Shown: positions 1-9,606, counted from the first letter of the stretch. The stretch is 64,000 nt of DNA from Nocardia rosealba (GCF_020216065.1 NZ_JAIWNA010000001.1:310001-374000), one strand, 5' to 3'. Notes: generated by a model not told the origin, from the letters alone. Numbers and translations: made by a program.

Positions 1-269
1 CGCAGCAGCGTGCGCACGAGCCGGCAGGTGGCATCCGACGGCGCGCGCAGGTCGATCTTCTCGGCGGTGCGCCGGATCGTGTCGTTGGTCGCTTGATTCG
101 GCAGGTACACACCGGAATCGAGCAGGGCGATGGTCAGCCGCATGGCCTTGAGCCTGCGGTTGTGCGCGATGTACCAGCGGCGCGGACGGCCGGCGGGCAG
201 CCGCTTCTTCTCCAGCGGGACGTAGGGCTCGGTGATGAAGGTCTTTCGTTGTGCGGCAATGGCGTTCAT
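1..269 (-). CDS. Hypothetical protein, 3' part outside window
   Basis: This is a reading frame on the minus strand that begins with ATG at 269-267 and stays open for 89 codons to the window edge, so the C-terminus is missing. A purine-rich ribosome site (GGGAGGA in minus-strand sense) lies just upstream around 273-285. The visible N-terminus is basic, with a proline/arginine-rich stretch (KKRLPAGRPRRWY) near residues 22-34, followed by a helical segment. There is no signal peptide or membrane segment. I do not recognise the family. It is divergent from the serine hydrolase gene at 522, with about 250 bases between them that could hold both promoters. Confidence 0.6.
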   Translation of the reverse strand, partial: MNAIAAQRKTFITEPYVPLEKKRLPAGRPRRWYIAHNRRLKAMRLTIALLDSGVYLPNQATNDTIRRTAEKIDLRAPSDATCRLVRTLL

Positions 270-521
270 CGGCGTCCTCCCTCGCGAACGGATCGCGCTG
301 TGTGCTGCGCGATCCTCGAACACGCTTTCGATTGTATCGGGAGGCACCGACAAGTTTCGTCGCTCGCCGTCGGAAGTTGTTGCGCTCCTGAATGTTTGGA
401 AGTCATCCACAGGGTTGCCGAGGGCTGTTGTGCCCGGTGGTGGTGTGCTGCCCGAGGCGATTCGGCGATAGCTGTCGGACCGCTGTGATCTAGTGGCGTC
501 ACGCGAACGGGAGGAGATGCG

Positions 522-1700
522 ATGACGCTCGACCCGATAGACCAACGCCTCGGCGCCCATGTGGCGGCCGACGAGCTGCTCGGCTTGGCCTGGCTACTCG
601 ACGATTCGAACACCGTGGCCACCGGTGCGATCGGTCATCTGGATGCCGCTCGCACGGCACCGGTGCGTACCGACACGATCTTCCGGATCTCCTCGATGAC
701 CAAGCCGCTCACGGCCGTCGCGGCATCTATCCTGATCGAGGACGGCGTCATCGACCCCGCCGAACCGGTCGACCGCTTACTGCCCGAACTCGCCGATCGG
801 CAAGTGCTCACCCATCCGGCTGCCGAGATCACCGACACGGTCGCGGCACGACGGCCCATCACGATCGACGACCTGCTCACCTTCCGGCTCGGGTGGGGCA
901 TGGATTTCACCGACTTCTCGCCGAAGCCGTTCACCGCGGCCTGTGCCGAGCTGGGCCTCGGCGCTGGTCCGCCGACCCCGGCCGAGATGCCGCCGCCGGA
1001 CATCTGGCTCGCCCGGCTCGGCACCCTGCCGTTGCAGTTCCAGCCGGGGGAGCGCTGGCTGTACCACGTCGGCTCGGCGATCCTCGGCATCCTGATCGCC
1101 AGGGCGGCGGGCAAGCCCCTGTCGCAATTCCTGGCCGAACGGGTGCTCGATCCGCTCGGCATGTCCGACACCGGATTCAGCGTCGCGCCGGGCAAGCTCG
1201 ACCGCTTCGGCCCGCATTTCGTCGAGGTCGACGGCGAGCGTGTGGTCTTCGATCCGGTCGACGGGCAATGGAGCAGCCCACCGGCGTTCGAGGGTGGTGG
1301 CGACGGACTGGTCTCCACGCTCGCCGATTACCACCGTTTCGCGCGGATGCTGACCGGCGGCGGTGAACTCGACGGCACACGGATCCTGTCCGAACGGTCC
1401 GTCGCGGCCATCACCACCAACCATCTGACGGCCGAGCAAATCGCTCGCGGCGGGCCCGAGCCGGACGGCAGCGCCGGCTGGGGCCACGGCGTGGGCGTGC
1501 AGCTGACCGACCGGCCCGACGGCCCGCGCGCAGGTGCCTACGGCTGGGCGGGTGGTCTCGGCTCGAGCTGGACCAACGACGGCCCGGTGACCGCGATCCT
1601 GCTCACCAACCAGATGTGGAATTCGGCCGGACCGCTACCGGTGTTCGCAACCTTCGAGCAGATTCTCGGCGAACGCAGCCGCCTGTCCGGCGGGGTATAG
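522..1700 (+). CDS. Serine hydrolase of the beta-lactamase/esterase fold (class C-like)
   Basis: A 392-residue member of the beta-lactamase-related serine hydrolases (COG1680; AmpC, EstB and D-aminopeptidase relatives). The SxxK nucleophile motif is Ser58-Met-Thr-Lys61, the second motif is probably Tyr181 in WLYHVGSAILG, and a GWAGGLGSSW segment near the C-terminus fits the third active-site strand. Family members hydrolyse esters, peptides or amides; the substrate cannot be read from sequence. There is no signal peptide or lipobox, so it is predicted to be cytoplasmic. The ATG start is preceded by GGGAGGAG at good spacing. It ends 42 bases before hemB on the same strand but is functionally unrelated to it. 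True beta-lactamase activity is unlikely for this subfamily. Confidence 0.85.
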   Translation: MTLDPIDQRLGAHVAADELLGLAWLLDDSNTVATGAIGHLDAARTAPVRTDTIFRISSMTKPLTAVAASILIEDGVIDPAEPVDRLLPELADRQVLTHPAAEITDTVAARRPITIDDLLTFRLGWGMDFTDFSPKPFTAACAELGLGAGPPTPAEMPPPDIWLARLGTLPLQFQPGERWLYHVGSAILGILIARAAGKPLSQFLAERVLDPLGMSDTGFSVAPGKLDRFGPHFVEVDGERVVFDPVDGQWSSPPAFEGGGDGLVSTLADYHRFARMLTGGGELDGTRILSERSVAAITTNHLTAEQIARGGPEPDGSAGWGHGVGVQLTDRPDGPRAGAYGWAGGLGSSWTNDGPVTAILLTNQMWNSAGPLPVFATFEQILGERSRLSGGV

Positions 1701-1742
1701 GCGCCGGTGCGGGCCGTATAGCGCAGGCGTATTCTGCGGGCT

Positions 1743-2720
1743 ATGACCGCTTTCGACCGCCCGCGGCGGTTGCGCAGGACACCCGCATTGCGTCGGCTCG
1801 TCGCCGAAACCACGCTCGAGCCGCGCCACCTGGTGCTGCCGATGTTCGTGGCCGACGGGATCGATGAACCGCGCGCGATCAGCTCGATGCCCGGTGTGTA
1901 CCAGCACTCGCTCGACTCGCTGCGCAAGGCCGCCGTCGAGGCGGTGACCGCCGGCGTGGGCGGTCTCATGCTCTTCGGTGTGCCGCTGCCCGAGGACAAG
2001 GACGCCACCGGCAGCCAGGCCAGCGACCCCGACGGCATCCTCAACCGCGGGTTGCGCGCGCTGGCCGAGGAGGTCGGTGACTCGACCGTCGTCATGGCCG
2101 ACACCTGCCTCGACGAGTTCACCGATCACGGCCACTGCGGTGTGCTCGGGACCGACGGCGCCGTCGACAACGACGCCACCCTGCACCGCTACGTGGAGAT
2201 GGCGCTGGCCCAAGCCGAGGCGGGCGCCGATCTGCTCGGTACCAGCGGCATGATGGACGGCCAGGTCGGCGCGATCCGGCGCGGCCTCGACGCCGTCGGC
2301 CGCACCGACACCGCGATCCTGGCCTATGCCGCCAAGTACGCCTCGGCGTTCTACGGCCCGTTCCGTGAGGCGGTCGGTTCGTCGCTCGAGGGCGACCGGC
2401 GCACCTACCAGCAGGACCCGGCCAACCGCCGTGAGTCGTTGCGCGAGCTCGATCTCGACCTGGCCGAGGGCGCCGACATCGTGATGGTGAAGCCCGCGAT
2501 GTCCTACCTCGACATCCTGCGCGATGTGGCCGACCGTTCGACCGTCCCGGTCGCGGCCTACCAGATCTCGGGCGAGTACGCGATGATCACCGCCGCCGCC
2601 GAGCACGGCTGGATCGACCGCCGTGGCGCCGTGCTGGAATCGCTGGTCGGCATCCGGCGGGCGGGCGCGGACATCGTGCTCACCTACTGGGCGACCGAGG
2701 CCGCACACTGGCTGTCGTGA
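1743..2720 (+). CDS. hemB: Delta-aminolevulinic acid dehydratase (porphobilinogen synthase)
   Basis: HemB (325 aa) condenses two 5-aminolevulinate molecules to porphobilinogen in the cytoplasm, the second common step of tetrapyrrole synthesis. Schiff-base lysines are Lys198 ([13 protein letters not shown]) and Lys250 ([11 protein letters not shown]), both in perfect family context. The active-site metal loop reads [14 protein letters not shown], so the usual three-cysteine zinc site has Cys122, Asp124 and Cys132. The length is typical. It is followed by a membrane-protein gene overlapping its stop by 4 bases, so the two are probably translationally coupled. Another haem-precursor gene, hemL, lies 1.5 kb downstream on the same strand. 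Confidence 0.97.
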   Translation: MTAFDRPRRLRRTPALRRLVAETTLEPRHLVLPMFVADGIDEPRAISSMPGVYQHSLDSLRKAAVEAVTAGVGGLMLFGVPLPEDKDATGSQASDPDGILNRGLRALAEEVGDSTVVMADTCLDEFTDHGHCGVLGTDGAVDNDATLHRYVEMALAQAEAGADLLGTSGMMDGQVGAIRRGLDAVGRTDTAILAYAAKYASAFYGPFREAVGSSLEGDRRTYQQDPANRRESLRELDLDLAEGADIVMVKPAMSYLDILRDVADRSTVPVAAYQISGEYAMITAAAEHGWIDRRGAVLESLVGIRRAGADIVLTYWATEAAHWLS

Positions 2721-3229
2721 TCGTTCCACCGAACAAACCGGAAACCCGTCCGATGCCCGAGGACGTGGGCACCGCCAAGCAACTGTGGTTCGCCGTCGCG
2801 GGCCTCGGCGTGGTGTACACGGGCGCGAGCGTTGTCGCCATGACCGGGCAGCGCGACGAGCTCAGCAAGCAGTTCCTCGACGAAATGCACAAGAGCGACC
2901 CGAACATCCCCGCCTCGACCGTCGATCTGATGGTGACGGCCGCCTTCGTGCTCACCGCGATCGTCGGGGTGCTGCTGGCGGGTGTCACCGTCGCCATCGC
3001 CCATCAATTGGGGCGCGGTAAGAACTGGGCGCGCACAGTGCTGACGGTGGTCGCGGTGTGGCTCGGGATCGGGGCTGTGGCCACCATGTTCAGCTTCTCC
3101 GGCGACACCGGCGCGGCCGCGATGGTGAGCGGTGGCACGTCGATCGTGCAGGGCGTGCTGGCCGTCGGCGCGGCGTACCTGTGTTTCCGACCCGACTCGG
3201 TCGGGTACTTCCAGACGAACCGGAGATGA
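2717..3229 (+). CDS. Small integral membrane protein, about four helices
   Basis: A 170-residue protein starting with GTG at 2717, inside the hemB stop (GTGA overlap). Hydrophobic segments lie roughly at residues 24-42, 70-94, 102-122 and 135-152, with a short polar loop (residues 45-68) between the first two and a short charged tail. I recognise no catalytic motif. This kind of unnamed membrane protein commonly follows hemB in Nocardia-type genomes, but its role is unknown. The tight overlap implies co-translation with hemB rather than a shown functional link. An internal ATG at codon 13 is the alternative start. Confidence 0.75.
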   Translation: MIVPPNKPETRPMPEDVGTAKQLWFAVAGLGVVYTGASVVAMTGQRDELSKQFLDEMHKSDPNIPASTVDLMVTAAFVLTAIVGVLLAGVTVAIAHQLGRGKNWARTVLTVVAVWLGIGAVATMFSFSGDTGAAAMVSGGTSIVQGVLAVGAAYLCFRPDSVGYFQTNRR

Positions 3230-3324
3230 ACAACAGGCCCCATTGGCCGCTGATGCGCCGCCGTGTATCGTGAGGATTGTCACACAGTGGCAGTAATGGT
3301 GCTGCCAGGGGAGCGGAGGCAACG

Positions 3325-3441
3325 ATGCGCGTGGTGATCGAGCAACCCCACAGTCTGCGGCGCGATTGTTTGGTGATCGGGCTGCTCGTGCTGCTCGGGC
3401 TGACCACCATCGCCCTCGTGCTGCTGCCCAGCGTCGTCTGA
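3325..3441 (+). CDS. 38-residue single-span membrane peptide
   Basis: A short ORF with an ATG at 3325, preceded by GGGAGCGGAGG with correct spacing. After a basic N-terminus (QPHSLRRD) the remainder is one continuous hydrophobic helix of about 24 residues ending at the C-terminus. The strong ribosome site and the uninterrupted positive-inside hydrophobic design support a real small membrane protein. It is the middle gene of three small membrane ORFs between hemB and the secreted protein at 3849. Function unknown. Confidence 0.55.
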   Translation: MRVVIEQPHSLRRDCLVIGLLVLLGLTTIALVLLPSVV

Positions 3442-3485
3442 CCCGAGGCCCTGCGCTCACTCACGGCCCTGGCAGGATCGCACGC

Positions 3486-3764
3486 ATGAAACGCTGGATC
3501 GTCGCGGTGTCGGTCGAACTCGGCCTGGCCGCCGTTTGCCTTGCCGGTGCCGTCGCCAGTTGGGGCAATGCCCGGCGCGGTACCGAATTCGTCGGCAGCG
3601 ATGAGCATCCCGGTTTCGAGGCCGTGCGGTACGTGCCGCCGATGCTGGCGTTGTCGACCGGGCTCGTGATCCTCGCCGGGTTGTTCCTGATCGACGCGGT
3701 CGCGCGAATCCTTTCGGCCCGCGAACGACGTGTAGCGTTGCGCGCCGCGGGTCCGATGGTCTGA
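3486..3764 (+). CDS. Small membrane protein, two helices
   Basis: A 92-residue protein starting at the ATG at 3486. The first hydrophobic helix is at residues about 5-24 and the second at about 56-76. The loop between them (residues 26-50) is polar and predicted to lie outside the cell. The C-terminus is arginine-rich and so cytoplasmic. No family motif is recognised. A longer reading frame upstream overlaps the 38-residue peptide gene and lacks a ribosome site, so the internal ATG is preferred. Confidence 0.6.
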   Translation: MKRWIVAVSVELGLAAVCLAGAVASWGNARRGTEFVGSDEHPGFEAVRYVPPMLALSTGLVILAGLFLIDAVARILSARERRVALRAAGPMV

Positions 3765-3848
3765 GGGAAGTCGAATTCCGATGTGCGCGTTGGGATTCGA
3801 ACACCCGATGCCGGGTCCGTCGAGGCGGGCCCACCAGGAGGAAACTCG

Positions 3849-4070
3849 ATGACCAAGTTCACCGCAGGGATATTCGCCGTCGGCGCCGCGTTCGCCACCA
3901 TCGCGCTCGCCGCGCCCGCTCAGGCCGAGGCCGGTCTGCCGCTCACCCCGATGGTGGCGGACCCCGCCGCGGGCGGCTTCGCCCCGGAGACCGGTTCGAG
4001 CGGGATCTACAACGGCATCATGTGCCAGCTGCACACCATCTCGGCCGACGTGCCCTGCATGTACACCTAG
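3849..4070 (+). CDS. Small secreted protein with Sec signal peptide
   Basis: A 73-residue protein with a clear signal peptide: basic MTK, a hydrophobic core, and a probable cleavage site after AAPAQA at residues 20-25. The mature part is about 48 residues, proline/glycine-rich, and contains two cysteines near the end (positions 59 and 70) that could form a disulfide. A strong ribosome site AGGAGG lies 5-8 bases before the ATG. Similar tiny exported proteins recur in the window at 13118, 14393 and 25908. Function unknown. Confidence 0.7.
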   Translation: MTKFTAGIFAVGAAFATIALAAPAQAEAGLPLTPMVADPAAGGFAPETGSSGIYNGIMCQLHTISADVPCMYT

Positions 4071-4232
4071 TACCTCCCGCCGCCGACGTGCGCCGCGACC
4101 TGCTGTAGCCGGGCGCGGTAGCCGTCGGCATCGCGGCGTGTCGGGCGTGTCGCCGGTGGGTCGCTGCGGTCTGGGTCACTGTGCTCCACCCTGTCGTCCG
4201 GCGTGCCGAGGCGAGCTGAGACACTGGAATTC

Positions 4233-5579
4233 GTGAGTTCTTCTCCGCGCGCGACCACGGCCAGTTCGTCGCAGGTACCGATTTCCGCCCAGCTCTTCGA
4301 GCGGGCGGCCTCGGTGATCCCGGGTGGTGTCAATTCCCCGGTCCGTGCGTTCAATTCGGTCGGCGGCACGCCCCGGTTCATCTCCTCGGCCAGCGGCTAC
4401 ACCCTCGTCGACGCCGACGGCAACCAGTATGTCGACCTGGTGTGTTCGTGGGGTCCGATGATCCTCGGACACGCGCACCCCGCCGTCGTCGAGGCGGTGC
4501 AGCGGGCCGCCACCGGCGGACTGTCGTTCGGCGCGCCCACCGAGGCCGAGATCGAACTGGCCGAGGCCATCGCCGCGCGCGTGGAACCCGTGGAGCGGGT
4601 GCGCCTGGTCAACTCCGGCACCGAGGCGACCATGAGCGCGGTTCGGCTGGCGCGCGGCTTCACCGGGCGCTCCAAGATCATCAAGTTCTCCGGCTGCTAC
4701 CACGGCCACGTCGATGCCTTGCTGGCCGACGCGGGCTCGGGCGTGGCGACGCTCGGCCTGCCGACCTCGCCGGGCGTCACCGGTGCTCAGGCCGCCGACA
4801 CCATCGTGCTGCCCTACAACGACCTCCCCGCCGTCGCCGCCGCCTTCGAGGCGCATCCGGGCCAGATCGCCTGCGTCATCACCGAAGCCGCCGCGGGCAA
4901 CATGGGTGCCGTCGCCCCGCTGCCCGGTTTCAACGAGGGCCTGCGCACGCTGGCACACGACAACGGCGCTCTGCTCATCATGGACGAGGTCATGACCGGC
5001 TTCCGGGTGAGCGCCTCGGGCTGGTACGGCCGCGAAGGCGTGGCCGGTGACCTCTACACCTTCGGCAAGGTGATGAGCGGTGGTCTGCCCGCCGCCGCCT
5101 TCGGTGGTCGCGCCGAGATCATGAACAACCTCGCCCCCCTCGGCCCGGTCTATCAGGCGGGCACGCTGTCGGGTAACCCGGTCGCCGTCGCGGCGGGCCT
5201 GGCGACGCTGCGCGCGGCCGACGACGAGGTGTACGCGGCGCTGGACCGCAACGCCGATCGGCTCGGCGGCCTCTTCGCGAAAGCGCTCGCCGAAGCCGGG
5301 GTGGAGCATCAGGTGCAGTTCGCAGGCAATATGGTGAGCGTGTTCTTCGCCGATCGCCCGGTCACCGACTATGCCGCCGCCAAGGCGAGTCAGACCTGGC
5401 GTTACCCCGCCTTCTTCCACGCCCTGCTCGACGCGGGCGTCTACGCGCCGCCGAGCGCGTTCGAGGCATGGTTCGTCTCCGCGGCGCTCGACGAGGACGC
5501 GTTCGACCGTATCGCCGCCGCTCTGCCCGCCGCCGCCCACGCGGCCGCGGCCGCCACCCCCGAAGGATCGCAAGCGTGA
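4233..5579 (+). CDS. hemL: Glutamate-1-semialdehyde 2,1-aminomutase
   Basis: HemL is a PLP enzyme that isomerises glutamate-1-semialdehyde to 5-aminolevulinate, the C5-route precursor used by HemB. The PLP lysine is Lys279 in [12 protein letters not shown] (counting from the GTG at 4233). The substrate-channel motif [18 protein letters not shown] segment ([14 protein letters not shown]) and the cofactor aspartate in [12 protein letters not shown] are present. It is 448 aa with the GTG at 4233; a GTG at 4203 would add ten residues, but the Ser/Ala-rich leader suggests the shorter form. It is the first gene of a chain of overlapping genes running to 10597. The M. tuberculosis counterpart is Rv0524. 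Confidence 0.96.
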   Translation: MSSSPRATTASSSQVPISAQLFERAASVIPGGVNSPVRAFNSVGGTPRFISSASGYTLVDADGNQYVDLVCSWGPMILGHAHPAVVEAVQRAATGGLSFGAPTEAEIELAEAIAARVEPVERVRLVNSGTEATMSAVRLARGFTGRSKIIKFSGCYHGHVDALLADAGSGVATLGLPTSPGVTGAQAADTIVLPYNDLPAVAAAFEAHPGQIACVITEAAAGNMGAVAPLPGFNEGLRTLAHDNGALLIMDEVMTGFRVSASGWYGREGVAGDLYTFGKVMSGGLPAAAFGGRAEIMNNLAPLGPVYQAGTLSGNPVAVAAGLATLRAADDEVYAALDRNADRLGGLFAKALAEAGVEHQVQFAGNMVSVFFADRPVTDYAAAKASQTWRYPAFFHALLDAGVYAPPSAFEAWFVSAALDEDAFDRIAAALPAAAHAAAAATPEGSQA

Positions 5580-6307
5580 GCTCCGACCAGCCCGACGCAC
5601 TCCCCACCCCCGTCGCCGACGAGGCGCCGAACCCGGCGCCCGCCGCCGCCCCGCCCGGTCTCGACCACGATCCGTCGAGCGTGGAAACCATCGTCCACGT
5701 GCTGCGCCACGGCGAGGTGCACAACCCCAACGGCATCCTCTACGGCCGCCTGCCCGGTTTCAGCCTGTCGGTGACCGGTCGTTCGCAGGCCGCCGCGGTG
5801 GCCCGATCGCTGGCCGATCACGACATCTCCCTGGTGATCGCGTCGCCGTTGCAGCGCGCCCAGGAGACCGCCGCCCCGATCGCGGCCGCCCACGACCTCA
5901 TCGTGCGTACCGACGAGAACCTGATCGAAGCGGGCAACACCTTCGAGGGTCTTCGCGTGTCGGTCGGTGACGGCGCGCTGCGCAAGCCGAGGCACTGGTG
6001 GAAACTGCGCGACCCGTTCACCCCGTCGTGGGGCGAGCCGTACCTGCAGATCGCGCATCGCATGCTCGCCGCCGTGAACAAGGCGCGCGTCGAGGCAGCG
6101 GGCCACGAGGTGGTGCTGGTGTCGCATCAGCTGCCCGTGTGGACGCTGCGCCGTTTCCTGCAGGGTCAGCGCCTGTGGCACGACCCACGCAACCGCCAGT
6201 GCTCGCTCGCCTCGCTGACCTCGCTGGTCTACCACGGCGACACGCTGGTCGACATCGTCTACTCCGAGCCCGCCGGCGCGTCGGATCCGTCGGTCCACGG
6301 CGCATGA
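5576..6307 (+). CDS. Histidine phosphatase family protein (phosphoglycerate mutase-like)
   Basis: A 243-residue protein whose GTG start overlaps the hemL stop (GTGA). An N-terminal proline/alanine-rich tail of about 35 residues precedes the catalytic [11 protein letters not shown] motif, with phospho-acceptor His45. The second histidine is in [11 protein letters not shown], and the arginine in SPLQRAQET completes the phosphate pocket. The family acts on small phosphoesters; the substrate here is unknown and it is unlikely to be the glycolytic mutase. The hemL-phosphatase-thioredoxin order is the same as Rv0524-Rv0526, which suggests a conserved but unassigned role near haem/cytochrome c assembly. 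Confidence 0.85.
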   Translation: MSSDQPDALPTPVADEAPNPAPAAAPPGLDHDPSSVETIVHVLRHGEVHNPNGILYGRLPGFSLSVTGRSQAAAVARSLADHDISLVIASPLQRAQETAAPIAAAHDLIVRTDENLIEAGNTFEGLRVSVGDGALRKPRHWWKLRDPFTPSWGEPYLQIAHRMLAAVNKARVEAAGHEVVLVSHQLPVWTLRRFLQGQRLWHDPRNRQCSLASLTSLVYHGDTLVDIVYSEPAGASDPSVHGA

Positions 6308-6945
6308 CACGCTGCATCGCATCGGGTAACGCCCGTGGCCATCGGCTGCGGGCGCTGACCGCCGTCCTGTCCGCCCTGCTGGTCGTCGTGGCCGCCGCGG
6401 GTTGTTCGACCGGTACCGATGCGGTGGCCACCGGTGGCGGCACGTTCGAATTCGTGTCGCCCGGTGGTAAGACTGATATCAGATACGATCCGCCCGCCAC
6501 GCGCGGCACGATCGGTACGCTCGCGGGGCCCGACCTGATGAACGAGGGAAAGACCGTGTCGGTCGATGATTTCCCCGGTCAGGTCGTGGTCGTGAATCTG
6601 TGGGGACAGTGGTGCGGCCCGTGTCGCGCCGAGTCGCCCGCGCTCGAGAAGGTGTACGCGGCGACCAAGGACAAGGGCGTCGCATTCCTGGGCATCAATG
6701 TGCGCGACCACCAGCGTGACAAAGCCCAGGACTTCGTAGTGGACAACAAGATCGAGTATCCGTCCATCTACGACCCGTCGATGCGAACCTTGCTCGCCCT
6801 CGGCGGAAATTTCCCAACCAGTGTTATCCCGACCACGTTGATCCTGGATCGTCAGCACCGGGTCGCCGCGGTCTTCCTTCGCTCGCTACTGGCCGAAGAC
6901 CTGCAGCCCGTGGTCGAGCAACTCGCCCTCGAGGAGAAGCAGTGA
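6304..6945 (+). CDS. resA: Thioredoxin-like lipoprotein (ResA/TlpA type)
   Basis: A 213-residue TlpA/ResA-like thiol-disulfide protein. The lipobox AAAGC puts the lipidated Cys at position 34, so the domain is anchored outside the membrane. The redox motif is WCGPC (Cys104, Cys107), and the cis-proline lies in VIPTTLILD. ResA reduces the CXXCH haem-binding cysteines of apocytochrome c, taking electrons from CcdA, whose gene lies downstream. The start overlaps the phosphatase stop (ATGA) and the stop overlaps the next small ORF (GTGA). It corresponds in position to Rv0526. The symbol is given by role and context. Confidence 0.88.
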   Translation: MTRCIASGNARGHRLRALTAVLSALLVVVAAAGCSTGTDAVATGGGTFEFVSPGGKTDIRYDPPATRGTIGTLAGPDLMNEGKTVSVDDFPGQVVVVNLWGQWCGPCRAESPALEKVYAATKDKGVAFLGINVRDHQRDKAQDFVVDNKIEYPSIYDPSMRTLLALGGNFPTSVIPTTLILDRQHRVAAVFLRSLLAEDLQPVVEQLALEEKQ

Positions 6946-7169
6946 GTCGTCGTCGTCCCGGAAATCTGACCGCGTGTCGCCCCCGCCAGGGTGCCCGCCG
7001 CACGGGAGCGGGGTGGACCGTCGATGATCGTTGGGCGGGCATCGCCACCGTCCCGCGCAGCGTCGCCGGTGCGGGCCTGTTCGAGTTCGGTCCGGTCGAA
7101 CCGGCCGAGACCGAGCGCACCCTGTCGTTGCCCCGCGACGAGCAGCGTGACGAGGACACCTCCGAGTGA
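6942..7169 (+). CDS. 75-residue linking ORF between resA and ccdA
   Basis: A small ORF whose GTG overlaps the resA stop (GTGA) and whose TGA overlaps the ccdA ATG by one base (TGATG). The protein is arginine-rich in the first 25 residues and acidic at the end (ETERTLSLPRDEQRDEDTSE), with no membrane span or cysteine pair. The double overlap and the absence of any untranslated gap argue that it is translated. Whether the peptide has a function or only carries ribosomes from resA to ccdA is unknown. Confidence 0.5.
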   Translation: MSRRRPGNLTACRPRQGARRTGAGWTVDDRWAGIATVPRSVAGAGLFEFGPVEPAETERTLSLPRDEQRDEDTSE

Positions 7170-7981
7170 TGGTTCTCGCCGCAGTCGGGGACTCGTTCCA
7201 GCAGACCGCGGCATCGGGACCGTTGCTGTTGGCGCTGGGTGCCTGTCTGCTCGCGGGCCTGGTGTCGTTCGCTTCACCGTGTGTCGTGCCGCTCGTGCCC
7301 GGCTACCTGTCGTATCTGGCCGGCCTGGTCGGTGCCGAGGCGCCGCCTGCCTCGACCGCCCAGGTCGCCACGCTCACCGAGCAGCGCCGTAGCGCGAAGC
7401 TGCGGGTCGCCGGTGCCGCCGGTCTGTTCGTCGCCGGGTTCACGGTGGTTTTCGTGCTGGCCACGGCCACCGTTTTCGGTGTGATCCAGACGCTCAACGT
7501 CAACCGCGAGCTGCTGCAGCGCATCGGTGGCGTGGTGACGATCCTGATGGGTCTGGTCTTCATCGGCCTGGTGCCCGCGCTGCAACGCGATACGCGGATG
7601 GAACCGCGCCGGTTCACCAGCATCGTCGGTGCGCCCCTGCTCGGTGGGGTGTTCGCGCTCGGCTGGACGCCGTGCCTCGGCCCGACGCTGTCGGGGGTGA
7701 TGGCGGTGTCGGCCGGTACCGAGGGCACCACCGCCGCGCGCGGTGTGGTGCTGATCGTGGCGTACTGCCTCGGCCTCGGTTTGCCGTTCGTGGTGCTGGC
7801 CTTCGGGTCGGCGGGTGCGCTGCGCGGGGTGGGCTGGTTGCGGCGTAATTCGCGCACCATTCAGGTAATCGGGGGTGTTCTGCTCGTCGCCGTCGGCGTC
7901 GCGCTGGTCACGGGGGCATGGGATCAGTTCGTCGGCTGGGTGCGTGACGGGTTCGTCTCCGAGGTGACCCTGCCGATCTGA
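7169..7981 (+). CDS. ccdA: Cytochrome c biogenesis protein CcdA
   Basis: A six-helix membrane protein (270 aa) that moves electrons from cytoplasmic thioredoxin across the membrane to ResA. The two redox cysteines sit in the signature contexts FASPCVVPLVPGYLSYL (helix 1) and LGWTPCLGPTLSG (helix 4), near residues 38 and 169. The ATG at 7169 is used here because it forms a TGATG overlap with the preceding ORF; a GTG one codon earlier is possible. The resB start overlaps the stop in the same way. It corresponds to Rv0527. Confidence 0.94.
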   Translation: MVLAAVGDSFQQTAASGPLLLALGACLLAGLVSFASPCVVPLVPGYLSYLAGLVGAEAPPASTAQVATLTEQRRSAKLRVAGAAGLFVAGFTVVFVLATATVFGVIQTLNVNRELLQRIGGVVTILMGLVFIGLVPALQRDTRMEPRRFTSIVGAPLLGGVFALGWTPCLGPTLSGVMAVSAGTEGTTAARGVVLIVAYCLGLGLPFVVLAFGSAGALRGVGWLRRNSRTIQVIGGVLLVAVGVALVTGAWDQFVGWVRDGFVSEVTLPI

Positions 7982-9606
7982 TGACTGACACACTGACTCC
8001 CCCCGCTGCCTCCGCCCCGCCCCGCCAGTCGCTTCCCGGCCGCGCCTGGGCGCTGGTCCGCAACACCTGGCGTGGCCTGACCAGCATGCGAACGGCGCTG
8101 GTTCTGCTGTTCCTGCTCGCCCTGGCCGCCATTCCCGGCGCACTGCTGCCGCAACGCAGTCTCAACGCGCAGAAGGTCGACCAGTACATCGCCGACCGGC
8201 CGACGCTCGGCCCGTGGATGGACCGGTTCGAACTGTTCGACGTGTTCGGCAGTTTCTGGTTCACCGCCATCTACGTGCTGCTGTTCATCTCGCTGGTCGG
8301 CTGCATCCTGCCCCGCTGCTGGGACCACTACAAAGCGCTGCGCACCCCGCCCGTCGCCGCCCCGCGCAACCTCGGTCGGCTGCCGCATCATTTCGACGAG
8401 ACCGTCGACCGTGATGTCGACGCCGTGATCGAACAGGCGCGCGAACAGTTGCGCGGCTGGCGCACCGAGGTCCGTCCGGGCAACCGCGACGGCGAGATGA
8501 CGATCTCCGCCGAGAAGGGCTATCTGCGCGAATTCGGCAACCTCGTGTTCCATCTGTCGCTGGTGGGGCTGTTGGTCGCGATCGCGCTCGGCAAACTGTT
8601 CGGGTACGAGGGCAATGTCATCGTGATCGCCAACGGTGGTCCCGGTTTCTGCACGACCTCGCCCGCGGTGTTCGACTCGTTCCGGGCGGGCAATGTCAAC
8701 GACGGCACCGGGATGACCCCGCTGTGTGTGAAGGTCAAGGACTTCAAGGCCGATTACCTGCCCACCGGTCAAGCCGAGATGTTCACCTCGAACATCGACT
8801 ACCAGGCGGGCGAGGACCTGACCACCGACACGTGGCGCAGCACCGAGCTGCGGGTGAATCACCCGTTGCGCGTCGCCGGTGATCGCGTCTACCTGCAGGG
8901 TCACGGTTTCGCGCCGACGTTCACCGTCACCTTCCCGAACGGGCAGACCCGCACCGAGACCATCCAGTGGCGTCCCGACGACGCCCAGACCTTCCTGTCC
9001 AGCGGTGTGCTGCGCATCGACCCGCCCGGCGGCATGTACGCCACCGAGGAGGAACGCCGCCAGAACCAGATCGCCATCGAAGGTCTCTTCGCGCCGACCG
9101 CGATGTTCCACGGCAGTCTGCTCACGTCGTCGTTCCCGAAGATGGACGATCCGGCCGTCGCGGTCGACATCTACCGGGGCAACACCGGTCTGGACACCGG
9201 CCGTTCGCAGTCGCTGTTCGCACTGGACACCGAGATGGTGAAGCAGGGGCGGCTCACCAAGGAAGCGCGCGTCAACCTGCGTCCCGGCGAGTCGACCACC
9301 CTGCCCAACGGCACCAAGGTGACCTTCGACGGTGCCGAGGAATTCGTGAACCTGCAGGTCTCGCACGACCCGGCCCAGCAGTGGGTGCTGGTGAGCGCGC
9401 TGACCATGATGGCCGGTCTGCTGGTTTCGCTGCTGGTGAAACGACGCCGGATCTGGATCCGGGCGTACCCCGCCGACACCGGGGCAGGTACCGTGGATCA
9501 ACGACGAACCGTAGTAGAGATGGGCGGCCTCGCCAGAAGCGATCAAGCGGGCTGGGGCGGCGAATTCGATCGACTGCGGGCACGGTTGCTGGGAGCGGAG
9601 AAGTGA
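7981..9606 (+). CDS. resB: Cytochrome c biogenesis protein ResB
   Basis: ResB (541 aa) is one half of the System II haem-transfer complex that attaches haem to apocytochrome c outside the membrane; CcsB is the other half. Hydrophobic helices are near residues 37-57, 91-112 and 182-205. A long extracytoplasmic domain (about 206-455) and a final helix (about 456-476) follow, then a cytoplasmic tail. ATG at 7981 overlaps the ccdA stop by one base. The stop overlaps a 12-codon ORF that in turn overlaps ccsB, so all are probably translated from one message. It corresponds to Rv0528. Confidence 0.94.
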   Translation: MTDTLTPPAASAPPRQSLPGRAWALVRNTWRGLTSMRTALVLLFLLALAAIPGALLPQRSLNAQKVDQYIADRPTLGPWMDRFELFDVFGSFWFTAIYVLLFISLVGCILPRCWDHYKALRTPPVAAPRNLGRLPHHFDETVDRDVDAVIEQAREQLRGWRTEVRPGNRDGEMTISAEKGYLREFGNLVFHLSLVGLLVAIALGKLFGYEGNVIVIANGGPGFCTTSPAVFDSFRAGNVNDGTGMTPLCVKVKDFKADYLPTGQAEMFTSNIDYQAGEDLTTDTWRSTELRVNHPLRVAGDRVYLQGHGFAPTFTVTFPNGQTRTETIQWRPDDAQTFLSSGVLRIDPPGGMYATEEERRQNQIAIEGLFAPTAMFHGSLLTSSFPKMDDPAVAVDIYRGNTGLDTGRSQSLFALDTEMVKQGRLTKEARVNLRPGESTTLPNGTKVTFDGAEEFVNLQVSHDPAQQWVLVSALTMMAGLLVSLLVKRRRIWIRAYPADTGAGTVDQRRTVVEMGGLARSDQAGWGGEFDRLRARLLGAEK

